DNA of 64,000 bases from Clostridium kluyveri DSM 555 (GCF_000016505.1 NC_009706.1:1178001-1242000), one strand, 5' to 3'. Shown: positions 1-8,491, numbered from the stretch's first letter. Program-made: numbers and translations. Notes: generated from the sequence alone by a model not told the origin.

Positions 1-1
1 T

Positions 2-118
2 GCCACAGAATTAGCTCTCCCAAGTACAGAAGCAGTTAGTATTATTATTAATATAATGGTGGATTCCAATTTAACTCATCTCCTTAATGGTAGTGGGCGG
101 ATAAACAGTTACATTTGA
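2..118 (+). CDS. C-terminal end of an unidentified gene entering from the left edge
   Basis: An open frame of 38 codons runs from the window edge to a TGA at 116-118. It reads ATELALPSTEA, a hydrophobic run around SIIINIMV, then a polar tail ending GRINSYI. The hydrophobic stretch would suit a last membrane segment. I do not recognise the family, and without the upstream part I cannot exclude a chance open frame. Confidence 0.3.
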   Translation, partial: ATELALPSTEAVSIIINIMVDSNLTHLLNGSGRINSYI

Positions 119-412
119 GAAAATATATGATTTTAAATATTTAAATATGACAATAACCAATATAGTTGACTTTAATTTTTTTATAAAGAATAATAATATA
201 TCTTTTACGTATAATTAAAATAAAGAAACTGTTGAATAGAATGATTAAAATAAAGATTGTTATGAAAATATCAAGTATATTTTACTTATGGCGTCCAATT
301 TACGATAAAGCAGGAATTTTGCTGTGATTTATAGTATTATAGTATTATAAGTATTGAAGGTATGAAGGTATTCATAATATGCCTTTATTATATTGTTAAG
401 GAGGGAATTTTT
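119..412. other. AT-rich intergenic region, no gene seen
   Basis: About 290 bases without a credible gene. A short tandem repeat of AGTATTAT lies near 331-352, just upstream of the next gene. No consensus promoter or terminator could be assigned. Confidence 0.4.
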
Positions 413-979
413 ATGGATGATGATAGGATTGTAGATTTTAATGTTCTTAAAAACAAAGCCAGAGAAAAAGATGTGGAGAAGTTTGAAGATTATGTATATG
501 GACTCAGCTATGATATGTCTCAAGGTAAATTAACTATGGCCGATTTTTCTGAAAAGATTCAAAAGTATATGGAAAAAAATAATATATCTCATGAAAAGCT
601 GTTTAACATTCAAAAAGAACTTATGAAAAGATATGGATTTAACATAGAAGATATAGAAAAACAAATGAAGAGTATGGGAATTGACATATCATCTTTAGAA
701 AAGGGAAATGATTATGAAACCATTAGAAAAACTTTGAGTTTTCAGGAAAAATATAAAAAAGACATAGGAAATGTACTAATGACTACATATACTATAAATA
801 ATTCTGTAAATAACTTATCCATATTTATAAGTGAAGAAAAAGTGATTTTAGAAAGTACTGGAAAAATAAATCTACAGGATACTGAATTAAATGAATTTTT
901 ATGTTCTTATAAGAAAATACTGAAGGATAAAAAACTTATGATTTATTTATGTGAAAATATGGGGGTATTTGAATATTAA
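413..979 (+). CDS. Conserved clostridial protein, DUF3867-like
   Basis: This is a 188-residue, charged, soluble protein beginning MDDDRIVDFNVLKNKARE. I start it at the ATG at 413 because AGGAGGG lies 6-8 bases upstream; the longer frame from 362 has no ribosome binding site. The first half is helical and Lys/Glu-rich with NISHEKLFNIQ and MKRYGFNIEDIE motifs that I associate with the clostridial DUF3867 family. There is no signal peptide or membrane segment. The function is unknown. It stands alone, with about 290 non-coding bases on each side. Confidence 0.7.
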   Translation: MDDDRIVDFNVLKNKAREKDVEKFEDYVYGLSYDMSQGKLTMADFSEKIQKYMEKNNISHEKLFNIQKELMKRYGFNIEDIEKQMKSMGIDISSLEKGNDYETIRKTLSFQEKYKKDIGNVLMTTYTINNSVNNLSIFISEEKVILESTGKINLQDTELNEFLCSYKKILKDKKLMIYLCENMGVFEY

Positions 980-1090
980 ATTATTCTTGTGTACATATAA
1001 TAAAAAGTAAAGGATTATATACGTAATAATTTTGAAAGAAGAGATGAGAAATATCAAAATGTTCTCTTGTTAAATACATAGATTAGATAA

Positions 1091-1160
1091 CCAAGTGATT
1101 TTAAGGTTCAGCTCTAGACTTTTCATGAAAAATATTTCTTACATCTGAACCTTAGAAGAC
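1091..1160. repeat. Inverted pair of a dispersed ~22-bp element
   Basis: The unit CCAAGTGATTTTAAGGTTCAG at 1091-1111 and the opposite-orientation unit ATCTGAACCTTAGAA at 1143-1157 can pair through TAAGGTTCAG/CTGAACCTTA. The loop contains a second small palindrome around TTTCATGAAAA. Related single units occur near 7185, 16197 and 42738. Confidence 0.5.
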
Positions 1161-1267
1161 CTTAGTCAGTTAGATTTTATAGGTTACATTGAAGAATTTA
1201 ATTTTGTATATTTATAGTAAGATTAATATATAAATTTATTTATTGAATTTTACTGTAGATATGCTAA

Positions 1268-1525
1268 TTAAATTTTTTTAATTTGGAATATAACTTCATC
1301 ACAGTAATCAGGACATTGAACTATAAGTTTTTCTCCAAAACCCATTTGTTCAGGGGTGACACCTTTTCTAGCAGCAAATACAAAGGGAAAAAAAGATTGT
1401 AGTGCCATTACACATATGTTATCTGTATTTTCCATATCTATAAGTGCATTTTTTATAGATATCTTGTCCCCTTTTCTATAACAATTACATTTAGACTCTA
1501 TAACTTCTATTACAACATGTTCCAT
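1268..1525 (-). CDS. TIGR04076-family small protein
   Basis: An 85-residue protein starting MEHVVIEVIESKCNCYRKGD. The pattern is a beta strand, a Cys-x-Cys near residues 13-15, a central NICVMALQSFFPF segment, and a C-terminal CPDYCDEVIF. The late CPD...V.F motif and overall length fit the TIGR04076 family of conserved anaerobe proteins, whose function is not established. The Cys residues (C13, C15, C39, C71, C75) could bind metal, but that is inference. A GGGAG lies a suitable distance upstream of the ATG on the minus strand. It appears monocistronic. Confidence 0.65.
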   Translation of the reverse strand: MEHVVIEVIESKCNCYRKGDKISIKNALIDMENTDNICVMALQSFFPFVFAARKGVTPEQMGFGEKLIVQCPDYCDEVIFQIKKI

Positions 1526-1972
1526 AAAATAGTTCTCCCTTAAATAAAATTTATAATGGTGAATTTTTTACATTTTAATATAAAAAAACAATAAAATCAA
1601 GTGTTTTTTTAATATATTATTAATTAAATGAGATTAATATAAATAATATATCAATAAAGATATTAGAAGCATTTAATATACGTAAAATTATTATGTGAAT
1701 TTAAGATAAACCTTAAAAATACGATAAGATATATAGAATTATTTATGGCGTATTTTAACATATTGTATGCAATAATTCAAAAGCTAACAGGGAAGTGGCT
1801 TTAATATCTATCTTAAGGCTATCACTTTTTTTAATCTGCATAGTTTTTTGAAAGTGGAGAATATGCACTGATAAGCCCTTAGATAGGTTATTCTAAGATT
1901 CAGATAGGCAAGATTTTTGATAGTAAACTTTATCTGGATTTAAGAATGAATTAATAACAGGGAGGTAAAATC
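1526..1972 (+). promoter_or_regulatory. Long leader region with a foldable RNA segment
   Basis: These 447 bases hold no gene. Near the next gene a segment can fold: CTATCTTAAGGCT (1808-1820) pairs with AGCCCTTAGATAG (1874-1886) at 11 of 13 positions. It encloses a smaller stem, GCATA (1838-1842) with TATGC (1862-1866). This could be a structured 5' leader of the calcium-binding gene. I compared it by eye with c-di-GMP, cobalamin and T-box patterns and could not match any. An AGGGAGG ribosome binding site ends the region. Confidence 0.35.
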
Positions 1973-3106
1973 ATGAAGATTCAAGATTCAAGTATTCAAA
2001 TGTCTAGTCAACATAGTCTGGTAAAAGCTTATCAGAAAGTAGAGAATTTAAATGCATGGGAAGATTATGGGAGCAGTATGCCGCAGCGGCTTAAAGAGTT
2101 TACTGAAGACTTAGTAGATGGGGATAAACTGGAACTATCAGATGAAGCACAGGACTTTATGGAAAAGAAAAAAGAATCTCTAAAGGGAATGGAAGGGTAT
2201 GCGGAAAAAACTTTAGAGTTTACCAGGATAACTAATAGTATAGATATAGGCTATGCAGTTACAACAGAAGGTGACTTGAAACTTAAAATTTTAGAAGATC
2301 TTTTAAGTGCAGTTTTTAAGAGGAAAATCAGGCTTAAATCTGCTGCAGAGTTGAACATTCAAATGCCAGAAAGCATTAAATTGAATTCACCTGTTAATTT
2401 TCAAAATTTAAGTATAAATTCTAATAGAGGTCCTCAATTAGGGTGGGGTGTTCAGTATAATCTTAATGAATCATATTTGGAAAGGGAGAAAACTTCTTTT
2501 AAATCTTCTGGTTTGATTCATACTGCAGATGGAAAAGAGATAAATTTTGACATAGAGCTTAATATGAGCAGATCTTTTTATACAGAGGCCAATTTATCCC
2601 TTCAAGCAGGGGATAGATCAATTGATCCTTTGGTAATTAATTTTGATGGGAAGGCTGCAGAACTTAATTCTACCAAATTTAGTTTTGATTTAGATTCAGA
2701 TGGGAAGGAAGATCAAATTTCTTCTTTAAAAAATGGAAGTGGATTTCTTTCACTAGATTTAAATGGAGATGGAGTTATAAATGATGGAAGAGAATTATTT
2801 GGCCCTAATTCTGGAGATGGATTTGAGGATTTAGCCAAATATGATAGTGACCACAACAATTGGATCGATGAAAACGATGATATTTTCAATAAATTGAGAA
2901 TATGGACTAAGGATGAAGAAGGGAATGATAAACTTTTTGCCCTAGGAGAAAAAGGCATAGGAGCTATTTATTTAGGAAATATAGGCACTGAATTTTCCAT
3001 GAAAGATACGGAAAACAAGAGCTTGGCAGAGGTAAAGAGCTCTGGAATTTTTGTAAGGGAAAATGGTACTGTGGGTACTGTTCAACAAGTAGATTTTATA
3101 GTATAA
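1973..3106 (+). CDS. Calcium-binding dockerin/EF-hand-like repeat protein
   Basis: A 377-residue protein with no signal peptide or membrane segment. Residues about 240-300 carry acidic calcium-loop motifs: DLDSDGKED, then DLNGDGVINDG and DSDHNNWIDEND, each a DxDxDG or DxNxDG-type loop. Between them lies the phrase GRELFGPNSGDGF, which recurs in a widespread family of bacterial calcium-binding proteins. The C-terminal GIGAIYLGNIG and a Gly-Thr-Val-Gly ending also fit that family. The N-terminal 200 residues are variable and unrecognised. Its role, possibly surface or motility related, is unknown. The start has AGGGAGG 7 bases upstream, behind a long, possibly structured leader. Confidence 0.65.
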   Translation: MKIQDSSIQMSSQHSLVKAYQKVENLNAWEDYGSSMPQRLKEFTEDLVDGDKLELSDEAQDFMEKKKESLKGMEGYAEKTLEFTRITNSIDIGYAVTTEGDLKLKILEDLLSAVFKRKIRLKSAAELNIQMPESIKLNSPVNFQNLSINSNRGPQLGWGVQYNLNESYLEREKTSFKSSGLIHTADGKEINFDIELNMSRSFYTEANLSLQAGDRSIDPLVINFDGKAAELNSTKFSFDLDSDGKEDQISSLKNGSGFLSLDLNGDGVINDGRELFGPNSGDGFEDLAKYDSDHNNWIDENDDIFNKLRIWTKDEEGNDKLFALGEKGIGAIYLGNIGTEFSMKDTENKSLAEVKSSGIFVRENGTVGTVQQVDFIV

Positions 3107-3114
3107 GAATTTAA

Positions 3115-3148
3115 AATAAGGAAGTTATAAAAATTAACTTCCTTTATT
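3115..3148. terminator. Bidirectional rho-independent terminator
   Basis: AATAAGGAAGTTA pairs with TAACTTCCTTTATT across a 7-base loop, with A and T tracts on both sides. It sits between two convergent genes and can serve both. Confidence 0.8.
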
Positions 3149-3151
3149 AGT

Positions 3152-3676
3152 CTATTGGTCATCTATAACTTCTTTAGCAGCGTTACCAGTACTGCCTTGT
3201 AATTCATCGAATCTTCTCATAACCTCAGTACAGGTGTCTTTACAAATTTGTGGTAAATCGCTGTCATATGCATCTTCTACAGAGCCAAATATTTTAGTAA
3301 GTAAATCTGTAGTTTCTTCTGATATACTGGTAATTTTGCTTCCAGTTGATCTTTTAAAGAGATTATTTTGGGCGTTTATGGTATCACTTATAAATTTTTT
3401 TATAAGTTCTGTTTTAAAGCTATCCTGTTCTTCTTTTAAGGCTGTAATTTCTTCTGTGGAGAGTTTCTTTTTTGCAGGTTTGTAGGTTGATTTTTCTGCA
3501 TCTTCTTCTGTAGGTTTGATAAATGTATCAGTTCCTAAGTTCTGTTTTTCTACTTCAGTCTTTGAAGTGTTATTGTTTAGTTCATCTCCGTCATATGATT
3601 TTTTTATATTGTTTTTAGTAATATAATTTAAATTATTAAGTCTTTTATTTGCAGTTCCAATAACATTAATATCTAT
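3152..3676 (-). CDS. Hypothetical protein with an apparent AUA start codon
   Basis: On the minus strand an uninterrupted frame of 174 codons ends at a TAG (3152-3154). It contains no ATG, GTG or TTG until a Met about 150 residues in. A strong AGGAGG (3685-3690) lies exactly 8 bases from an ATA at 3674-3676. Starting there gives (M)DINVIGTANKRLNNLNYITKK, a plausible N-terminus. The rest is charged and helical, with LSTEEITALKEEQD, a central Lys-rich region and a C-terminal CKDTCTEVMRRFDELQ. No signal peptide or membrane segment is visible and I do not recognise the family. The intact length and strong ribosome binding site argue for a real gene; either AUA initiation or a recently damaged ATG explains the start. 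Confidence 0.6.
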   Translation of the reverse strand: MDINVIGTANKRLNNLNYITKNNIKKSYDGDELNNNTSKTEVEKQNLGTDTFIKPTEEDAEKSTYKPAKKKLSTEEITALKEEQDSFKTELIKKFISDTINAQNNLFKRSTGSKITSISEETTDLLTKIFGSVEDAYDSDLPQICKDTCTEVMRRFDELQGSTGNAAKEVIDDQ

Positions 3677-3902
3677 AAGTATTACCTCCTCTTTTAGATT
3701 TAAAATACTATAATATTTATCGTTTAATTAATATGTGGACTTGATTATTATATTTTGATGCTTTGTTATTCAATTTCGGTATGGAAGTTTATGGGATTGA
3801 TTAGTTGTCGTAATCTTCGTTGACATGAGAATTTATTTGAAAATTGAATAATATGGTGTATTATATAATTAAAAATTATCCATTTAGAAAAGTGGTGATA
3901 AT

Positions 3903-4073
3903 ATGAAAGATAAACGTTTTGAGACTGTATTTAATCAAGGGGTCATGGAAGGCTATAGGATAATAGTCGACAGAGAAACTGGGGTAAACTATTTATATGT
4001 CAGCAATGGAAGTTCTGGAGGATTGACTGTATTGCTCGATTCAGAAGGAAAACCGGTTATAACAAAGAAATAA
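3903..4073 (+). CDS. DUF6440-family small protein
   Basis: A 56-residue protein beginning MKDKRFETVFNQG, with GYRIIVDRETGVNYLYV and GGLTVLLDSEGKPV. These blocks are characteristic of the short DUF6440 family in Firmicutes, whose function is unknown. It looks like a single small beta-rich domain with no membrane segment or Cys. The start codon follows a weak GTGGTG ribosome binding site. It is transcribed away from the AUA-start gene and ends at its own terminator. Confidence 0.75.
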   Translation: MKDKRFETVFNQGVMEGYRIIVDRETGVNYLYVSNGSSGGLTVLLDSEGKPVITKK

Positions 4074-4084
4074 ATTTAAAGTAT

Positions 4085-4124
4085 AAAACACTGTATTATT
4101 AAAAGAATTTTACGGTGTTTTTTA
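4085..4124 (+). terminator. Rho-independent terminator
   Basis: AAAACACTGTA pairs with TACGGTGTTTT (one wobble) and is followed by a T tract, 12 bases after the DUF6440 stop. Confidence 0.75.
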
Positions 4125-4296
4125 TATTTGTAATATGAATTTTATGTGAATTAGTTAGAAAAATTTGGTCTTTTAAAATTAAATAATATGGTTTAAATAA
4201 CAAGTCCTAAAATAAGTACAATTAACAAGAAATGATTATTTTTTGTCAAATAATAACGAAATATATAATAACTTATTCTATAGGAGGGTTATTTCA

Positions 4297-4929
4297 ATGG
4301 AAAATCAAATTTTAGAAGCCTTTTTAAAAGTAGTACCTGACCTTAAAGATATATTACAGGAGGATATATCGGTAGCTGTTGCAGATACGGAAAGATTTTT
4401 ATATTACAGGCCTGGTGATACACTTGATGTGAAAGTTAATGTAGGAGATAAAGTACCTATTGATGGGGGCTTATATAAGACGATCAAAAATGGTGAAATA
4501 AATAGTGCATTTTTATCTAAAGAATTGAACAATATCATAGAAAATGTAGTAAAAACTACAAATCAAACAGAAAACAATATAAAAGAAAGTAATGAGATTA
4601 TTAGCATGATACAAAACATAGCTTCACAATCCAATTTGTTGGGACTTAATGCAGCCATAGAAGCAGCGAGATTAGGTGAACAAGGCAGAGGTTTTACAGT
4701 TGTTGCAAGTGAGATGAGGAAGTTAGCTCAATTAAGCGCCCAATCCTCACAAAAGGTTTCTAAGATATTATCCGAACTAAGTAAAAATGTGGAACAAATT
4801 TTAAAAATAATGAATGAAGCTCAAATTGTTTCAGAAGGACAAGCATCTGCCACTGAAGAGATAACTACCACATTAGAAGAAATCACTGCAAGTGCTCAAG
4901 TTATGTTAGATATTGCGAAGGTAGAATAG
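4297..4929 (+). CDS. Short soluble methyl-accepting chemotaxis-type signalling protein
   Basis: This 210-residue protein has no membrane segment or HAMP domain. Residues 1-80 look like the first part of a clostridial diacid/PAS-like sensor ([19 protein letters not shown], then [14 protein letters not shown]), but the usual second half of that domain is missing. Residues about 90-210 form the MCP signalling hairpin; the tip reads [19 protein letters not shown] followed by EMRKLAQLS. That tip contacts CheA and CheW in known MCPs. The start is the ATG at 4297, preceded by AGGAGGG. It probably acts as a cytoplasmic chemoreceptor feeding the flagellar motor; the ligand is unknown. Confidence 0.8.
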   Translation: MENQILEAFLKVVPDLKDILQEDISVAVADTERFLYYRPGDTLDVKVNVGDKVPIDGGLYKTIKNGEINSAFLSKELNNIIENVVKTTNQTENNIKESNEIISMIQNIASQSNLLGLNAAIEAARLGEQGRGFTVVASEMRKLAQLSAQSSQKVSKILSELSKNVEQILKIMNEAQIVSEGQASATEEITTTLEEITASAQVMLDIAKVE

Positions 4930-5139
4930 GTTAAGGTATTTATGAAGCACGATGGAGACTGAAGAAGAGCATATATTGGGATGTTTAACATCGGTATAAG
5001 GATTAGAAGATGCGGATTATAAATTTTCTATAAGGGGTTAATATAAGTTAAGGATTCTGTGCATCTTTTATTGTACATATAACACTACTTTAAGGATAGA
5101 ATATATGTGAACATATTTTTAATTAGAGGAGGTGGTTTT

Positions 5140-5301
5140 ATGAATTTAACAAGTGCACCCAATAGATTAATAAATGAAAAGTCTCCATATTTATTACAAC
5201 ACGCTAATAATCCTGTAGACTGGTATCCCTGGGGACAGGAAGCTTTTGAGAAAGCTAAACAAGAAGATAAACCTATATTTTTATCTATTGGGTATAGTTG
5301 A
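5140..5301 (+). pseudogene. N-terminal piece of a split YyaL/DUF255 thioredoxin-fold protein
   Basis: Fifty-three codons from an ATG with AGGAGGTGG upstream to a TGA at 5299-5301. The text [21 protein letters not shown], then WGQEAFEKA and PIFLSIGYS, is the hallmark N-terminus of the DUF255 (YyaL, spermatogenesis-associated protein 20-like) family. In intact members GYS is followed directly by TCHWCH. Here about 20 extra bases (5299-5318) separate the two and shift the frame. The stop TGA overlaps a TTG that opens the downstream frame (TTGA), so coupled translation of two polypeptides is possible. A broken gene is the simpler reading. Confidence 0.75.
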
Positions 5302-7199
5302 ATTCGTATCTTATATGCACATGTCACTGGTGCCATGTTATGGCGAAAGAAAGTTTTCAAGATAATGAAGTTGCTGAAATATTAAATAAATATTTTATAT
5401 CTGTAAAAGTGGATAGGGAGGAAAGACCTGATGTTGACAGTATTTATATGAAAGTTTGCCAATCTATTACTGGTAGTGGAGGGTGGCCACTTACAATTAT
5501 TATGACTCCTGAACAAAAACCTTTTTTTGCAGGAACGTATTTTCCTAAGAATAATGTGGGAGAAGCTTTAGGACTAATAGCTATCTTAGAATATATACAA
5601 AAGGCGTGGAAAGATAACAAAGCTCAGCTTCTTAAAGAAGGAGATAGTTTGCTGGACATAATAAATACCTTAAATAAAAACTCATCAGGAGAATTATCAC
5701 AGGATATTCTAAAAAAAGCTTTCTTGGAATTTAAACAGAATTTTGATACCTTATATGGAGGCTTTGGAGGCTATCCTAAATTTCCCTCAGCTCATAATTT
5801 ACTTTTTCTTTTAAGATATTTTCATAAAACTAAAGATGCTTTTGCACTGGAAATGGTAGAAAAAACTTTGGAGTCTATGTATAGAGGAGGTATGTATGAT
5901 CATATAGGATATGGGTTCAGCAGATATTCTGTAGATAGAAAATGGCTTATACCTCATTTTGAGAAAATGTTATATGATAATGCACTTATTGCTATGGCTT
6001 ATTTGGAAACTTTTCAGGTTACGGGAAATAAAAAATATGCCAAGGTAGCGGAGGAAATATTTGAATATGTTTTAAGGGATATGACCTCTAAAGAGGGTGG
6101 ATTTTATTCTGCAGAAGATGCTGATTCAGAAGGAGAAGAAGGGAAATTTTATATGTGGTCTCAGGAAGAAATAAAAGATATACTGGGACAGGAACAGGGA
6201 AGTAAATTTTGTTGTTATTTCAATGTAACATCACAGGGTAATTTTAGAGGAAAAAATATACCCAATTTAATAGGAAATTCCATATTAGAGGAAGATGTAC
6301 AATTTATAAAAAATTGCAGAGAGAAATTATTTAAGTATAGAGAAAAAAGAGTGCATCCACATAAAGATGACAAGATTCTAACTTCATGGAATGGTTTGAT
6401 GATTGCAGCTATGGCATTGGCAGGAAGAGTGTTAAATAATAGCAAATATACTTTGGCGGCAAAAAAGTCTGTAGATTTTATTTATAAGAATTTAATTAGA
6501 AAGGATGGCCGATTATTGGCCAGATATCGTGAAGGGGATTCATCTTTTTTGGGTTATGCAGATGATTATGCATTTTTGATATGGGGATTAATAGAACTAT
6601 ATGAGACAACTTATAATCCAGAATATCTAAAAAATGCATTAGAACTGAATCAGAACTTTTTAGAAATTTTCTGGGATAGTGAAAATGGAGGTTTTTTTCT
6701 TTATGGAAAAGATAGTGAGAAACTAATAATAAGACCTAAGGAAATATATGATGGACCCACTCCTTGTGGAAATTCTGCAGCTGCATTAAATTTACTTCGA
6801 TTATCTTATTTGGCTACAAGTTATGAATTTGAAGATAAAGTAAAACAGTTGTTTGAAAATTTTGCAGATGAAATAGAATCATCACCAATATCATGTTCCT
6901 TTTCATTAGTTGCATTATTATTTTCTAAATATCCCGTCAGACAAATTATCATATCTGCAGGAGAAAATATCAATGAAGCAAGAAAAGTGTTGGATATGAT
7001 AAATAAAAAATATAGTCCTTTTACCGTTTCAGTTTTGTATTCTCATTTAAATAAAGAATTGAAAAATATATGTCCATCCATAGAGCAATATATAGCTATT
7101 AGGGGTAAAGTTACTGTATATGTCTGTGAAAATTTTACTTGTAAAGAACCTATAACGAATATGGATTTATTAAAGGAGGTACTATCAAGTGATTCTTAG
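5298..7199 (+). CDS. Main part of split YyaL/DUF255 thioredoxin-domain protein
   Basis: A 633-codon frame opens at a TTG and reaches the family motif CTCHWCHVM within ten residues. The thioredoxin-like part continues with [21 protein letters not shown] and FFAGTYFPK. It is followed by a long alpha-toroid region resembling N-acylglucosamine epimerases and cellobiose epimerases ([56 protein letters not shown]). Together with the 53-residue upstream piece it would have the usual length, near 670-690 residues. The enzymatic role of this family is not settled. No other disruption is seen, which suggests either recent inactivation or continued use of the downstream part. Confidence 0.75.
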   Translation: MNSYLICTCHWCHVMAKESFQDNEVAEILNKYFISVKVDREERPDVDSIYMKVCQSITGSGGWPLTIIMTPEQKPFFAGTYFPKNNVGEALGLIAILEYIQKAWKDNKAQLLKEGDSLLDIINTLNKNSSGELSQDILKKAFLEFKQNFDTLYGGFGGYPKFPSAHNLLFLLRYFHKTKDAFALEMVEKTLESMYRGGMYDHIGYGFSRYSVDRKWLIPHFEKMLYDNALIAMAYLETFQVTGNKKYAKVAEEIFEYVLRDMTSKEGGFYSAEDADSEGEEGKFYMWSQEEIKDILGQEQGSKFCCYFNVTSQGNFRGKNIPNLIGNSILEEDVQFIKNCREKLFKYREKRVHPHKDDKILTSWNGLMIAAMALAGRVLNNSKYTLAAKKSVDFIYKNLIRKDGRLLARYREGDSSFLGYADDYAFLIWGLIELYETTYNPEYLKNALELNQNFLEIFWDSENGGFFLYGKDSEKLIIRPKEIYDGPTPCGNSAAALNLLRLSYLATSYEFEDKVKQLFENFADEIESSPISCSFSLVALLFSKYPVRQIIISAGENINEARKVLDMINKKYSPFTVSVLYSHLNKELKNICPSIEQYIAIRGKVTVYVCENFTCKEPITNMDLLKEVLSSDS

Positions 7200-7208
7200 G
7201 TTCAGGTG
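7185..7208 (-). repeat. Copy of the dispersed ~22-bp element overlapping a gene end
   Basis: TCAAGTGATTCTTAGGTTCAG is a close match, in reverse orientation, to the units at 1091, 16197 and 42738. The element supplies the last codons and the TAG stop of the upstream gene. Confidence 0.5.
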
Positions 7209-7513
7209 AAGTTTGCTCATGTGTATTTTTGTGGAAATATAAGTTTGATTTTGGTAAATAATAAATATGAAAATGGTAAAAGATGAAAGTATTATAATTG
7301 ACATTAGTATAAAATTTAGGTATAATAAACCTATATACAAAGGTATTGTGTTTGTGGAGGTATAGTTATTTGATATATAAAAAATGTATCCATAATAGAG
7401 TAGTGACGTTTATATATTAATAAATATGAATGTTGCTGTATTTTTGTTTTCATGTGAGAAGGCAGGTTGCTGACTGGATAAACCAGAGGCTTAAGAATAA
7501 AAAATAGAATTAC
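7200..7513 (+). promoter_or_regulatory. Long leader of the Met-rich gene
   Basis: These 314 bases contain a consensus promoter and then about 180 bases of apparent untranslated leader. A GGAGG (7356-7360) stands 9 bases before a TTG at 7370 that opens a 16-codon frame (MIYKKCIHNRVV..., stop 7418-7420), a possible leader peptide. Further on, CTGG-ATAAA-CCAG near 7475-7487 forms a small stem. The leader could regulate the downstream gene, but no known riboswitch class was recognised. Confidence 0.35.
7298..7326 (+). promoter_or_regulatory. Consensus sigma-A promoter
   Basis: TTGACA (7298-7303) and TATAAT (7321-7326) are separated by exactly 17 bases. Both hexamers are perfect. It faces the Met-rich gene, about 190 bases upstream of its start. 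Confidence 0.8.
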
Positions 7514-7783
7514 ATGTATAATTTTATAATGTCGATGCCTATGACACAAATGAATACAATGATGATTCCACGTGTAACTATGAAGATGGAAAAATGCGAA
7601 AATGGTATGAAAGTCATATGTATGACAAAGGATGAAACTGCAGCTGCTATGATGCAGAATCTTTGCTCTATGTTAAGTGGTGGAATGGCTAGTATGTCTA
7701 TGATGATGAACGGAATGAAAATGATGGAATGGGGATGCACTGCTGTAATGTGTATGAATAATATTCCAGTCTATTGCTGCTAG
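7514..7783 (+). CDS. Met- and Cys-rich small protein
   Basis: An 89-residue protein with more than 20 Met and 7 Cys residues. Blocks include MSMPMTQMNTMM, CMTKDETAAAMMQNLC, SMSMMMNGMKMM and a terminal VYCC. The CMTKDETAAAMMQNLCSML block resembles small clostridial and sulfate-reducer proteins of unknown function that are normally even richer in Cys. Met/Cys clusters of this kind often bind soft metals such as copper(I), but that is inference here. The ribosome binding site before the ATG at 7514 is poor, and other in-frame ATGs follow closely, so the start is uncertain. A strong promoter and a downstream terminator support expression as a single gene. Confidence 0.6.
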   Translation: MYNFIMSMPMTQMNTMMIPRVTMKMEKCENGMKVICMTKDETAAAMMQNLCSMLSGGMASMSMMMNGMKMMEWGCTAVMCMNNIPVYCC

Positions 7784-7881
7784 TAGTAAAACATAAATTA
7801 TTTTTTTAAATAATTAAAATTAATACTTAACCTAAAAATTAAAGAAATTGTGGTGGTTTCTTTATAAAATATTTATAATAG

Positions 7882-7917
7882 CAAAGTACTTGTGTATTCA
7901 GGTACTTTGTATTTTTG
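7882..7917 (+). terminator. Rho-independent terminator
   Basis: CAAAGTAC pairs with GTACTTTG around a 12-base loop and is followed by a T-rich tract. It lies about 100 bases after the Met-rich gene. Confidence 0.6.
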
Positions 7918-8071
7918 TAGAAGTATCAACAGCAAACTTTGCATTTAACCAATGTAATTTATGAAAAATAAAAAAATCTACTTCAAATAAGGAAAATAGC
8001 TTTTTAGTTAATATAATAATTTTGAGTATAAGCTGTATTTGATTTTAAAAAAGCATTTAGAAGGAATATTC

Positions 8072-8272
8072 ATGGATATAGAAAGTAGATTTTTAAGTAT
8101 TATTAATAATAATTTTAAAGAAGATGATAAAGATGCTTTTGCTATTTGCCCTAAAATATTTTATAGTGGTTTAAGTGAAAGCGAGATCTGCTCCATGCAG
8201 CAGATTTATAATTTAGCATATAATAAAGCAGTAGAGAAGATTGAGAATAAGTATAGAGGTTTTTATATATAG
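8072..8272 (+). CDS. Hypothetical 66-residue protein
   Basis: A small acidic protein starting MDIESRFLSIINNNFKED, with a middle AICPKIFYSGLSESEICSMQQI and a Tyr/Lys-rich end. The ATG at 8072 follows AGAAGGA. No membrane segment or known motif is visible. It is bracketed by terminators, so it is likely monocistronic. I do not recognise the family. Confidence 0.5.
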   Translation: MDIESRFLSIINNNFKEDDKDAFAICPKIFYSGLSESEICSMQQIYNLAYNKAVEKIENKYRGFYI

Positions 8273-8303
8273 AATTGAATTTAAAAGATAAAAATAGAAA
8301 TAT

Positions 8304-8338
8304 AAATAAAAAGAAGTTTAAAAAACTTCTTTTTATTT
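8304..8338 (+). terminator. Rho-independent terminator
   Basis: AAATAAAAAGAAGTTT pairs perfectly with AAACTTCTTTTTATTT around a 3-base loop, and the right arm supplies a T tract. Confidence 0.8.
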
Positions 8339-8428
8339 ATATAAATTTGGATTTTCAATGTGATTGAAAGAACTAAAAAATATTAGTGGTATAAGTATGT
8401 TGAAATATGTGATATAAACAAACATAGT

Positions 8429-8458
8429 TTGACATTATGGTGAATTTTGCATTATAAT
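8429..8458 (+). promoter_or_regulatory. Consensus promoter of the iron-regulated operon
   Basis: TTGACA (8429-8434) and TATAAT (8453-8458) with an 18-base spacer. The predicted transcription start falls at the edge of the Fur box that follows. Confidence 0.75.
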
Positions 8459-8471
8459 ATAAAAAATAGAT

Positions 8472-8491
8472 GATAATGATAATCGTTATTC
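8472..8491 (+). promoter_or_regulatory. Fur box operator
   Basis: GATAATGATAATCGTTATT matches 17 of 19 positions of the classical Fur consensus GATAATGATWATCATTATC. It starts 13 bases after the -10 element, where bound Fur would block initiation. This predicts derepression of the downstream operon in low iron. Confidence 0.8.

Noticed and set aside
1740-1972. c-di-GMP (GEMM) or cobalamin riboswitch
   Set aside because: The conserved core sequences of these classes could not be found; only generic stems are visible.
3234-3485. 83-residue plus-strand reading frame
   Set aside because: It lies opposite the intact minus-strand gene at 3152-3676, which has a strong ribosome binding site and continuous coding look.
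5295-5325. Programmed frameshift in the split YyaL gene
   Set aside because: No slippery heptamer; the extra 20 bases explain the frame change better than frameshifting.
7331-7740. Two overlapping minus-strand frames across the Met-rich gene and its leader
   Set aside because: Their His/Ile-rich sequences are the complement of the ATG-rich gene and have no start signals.
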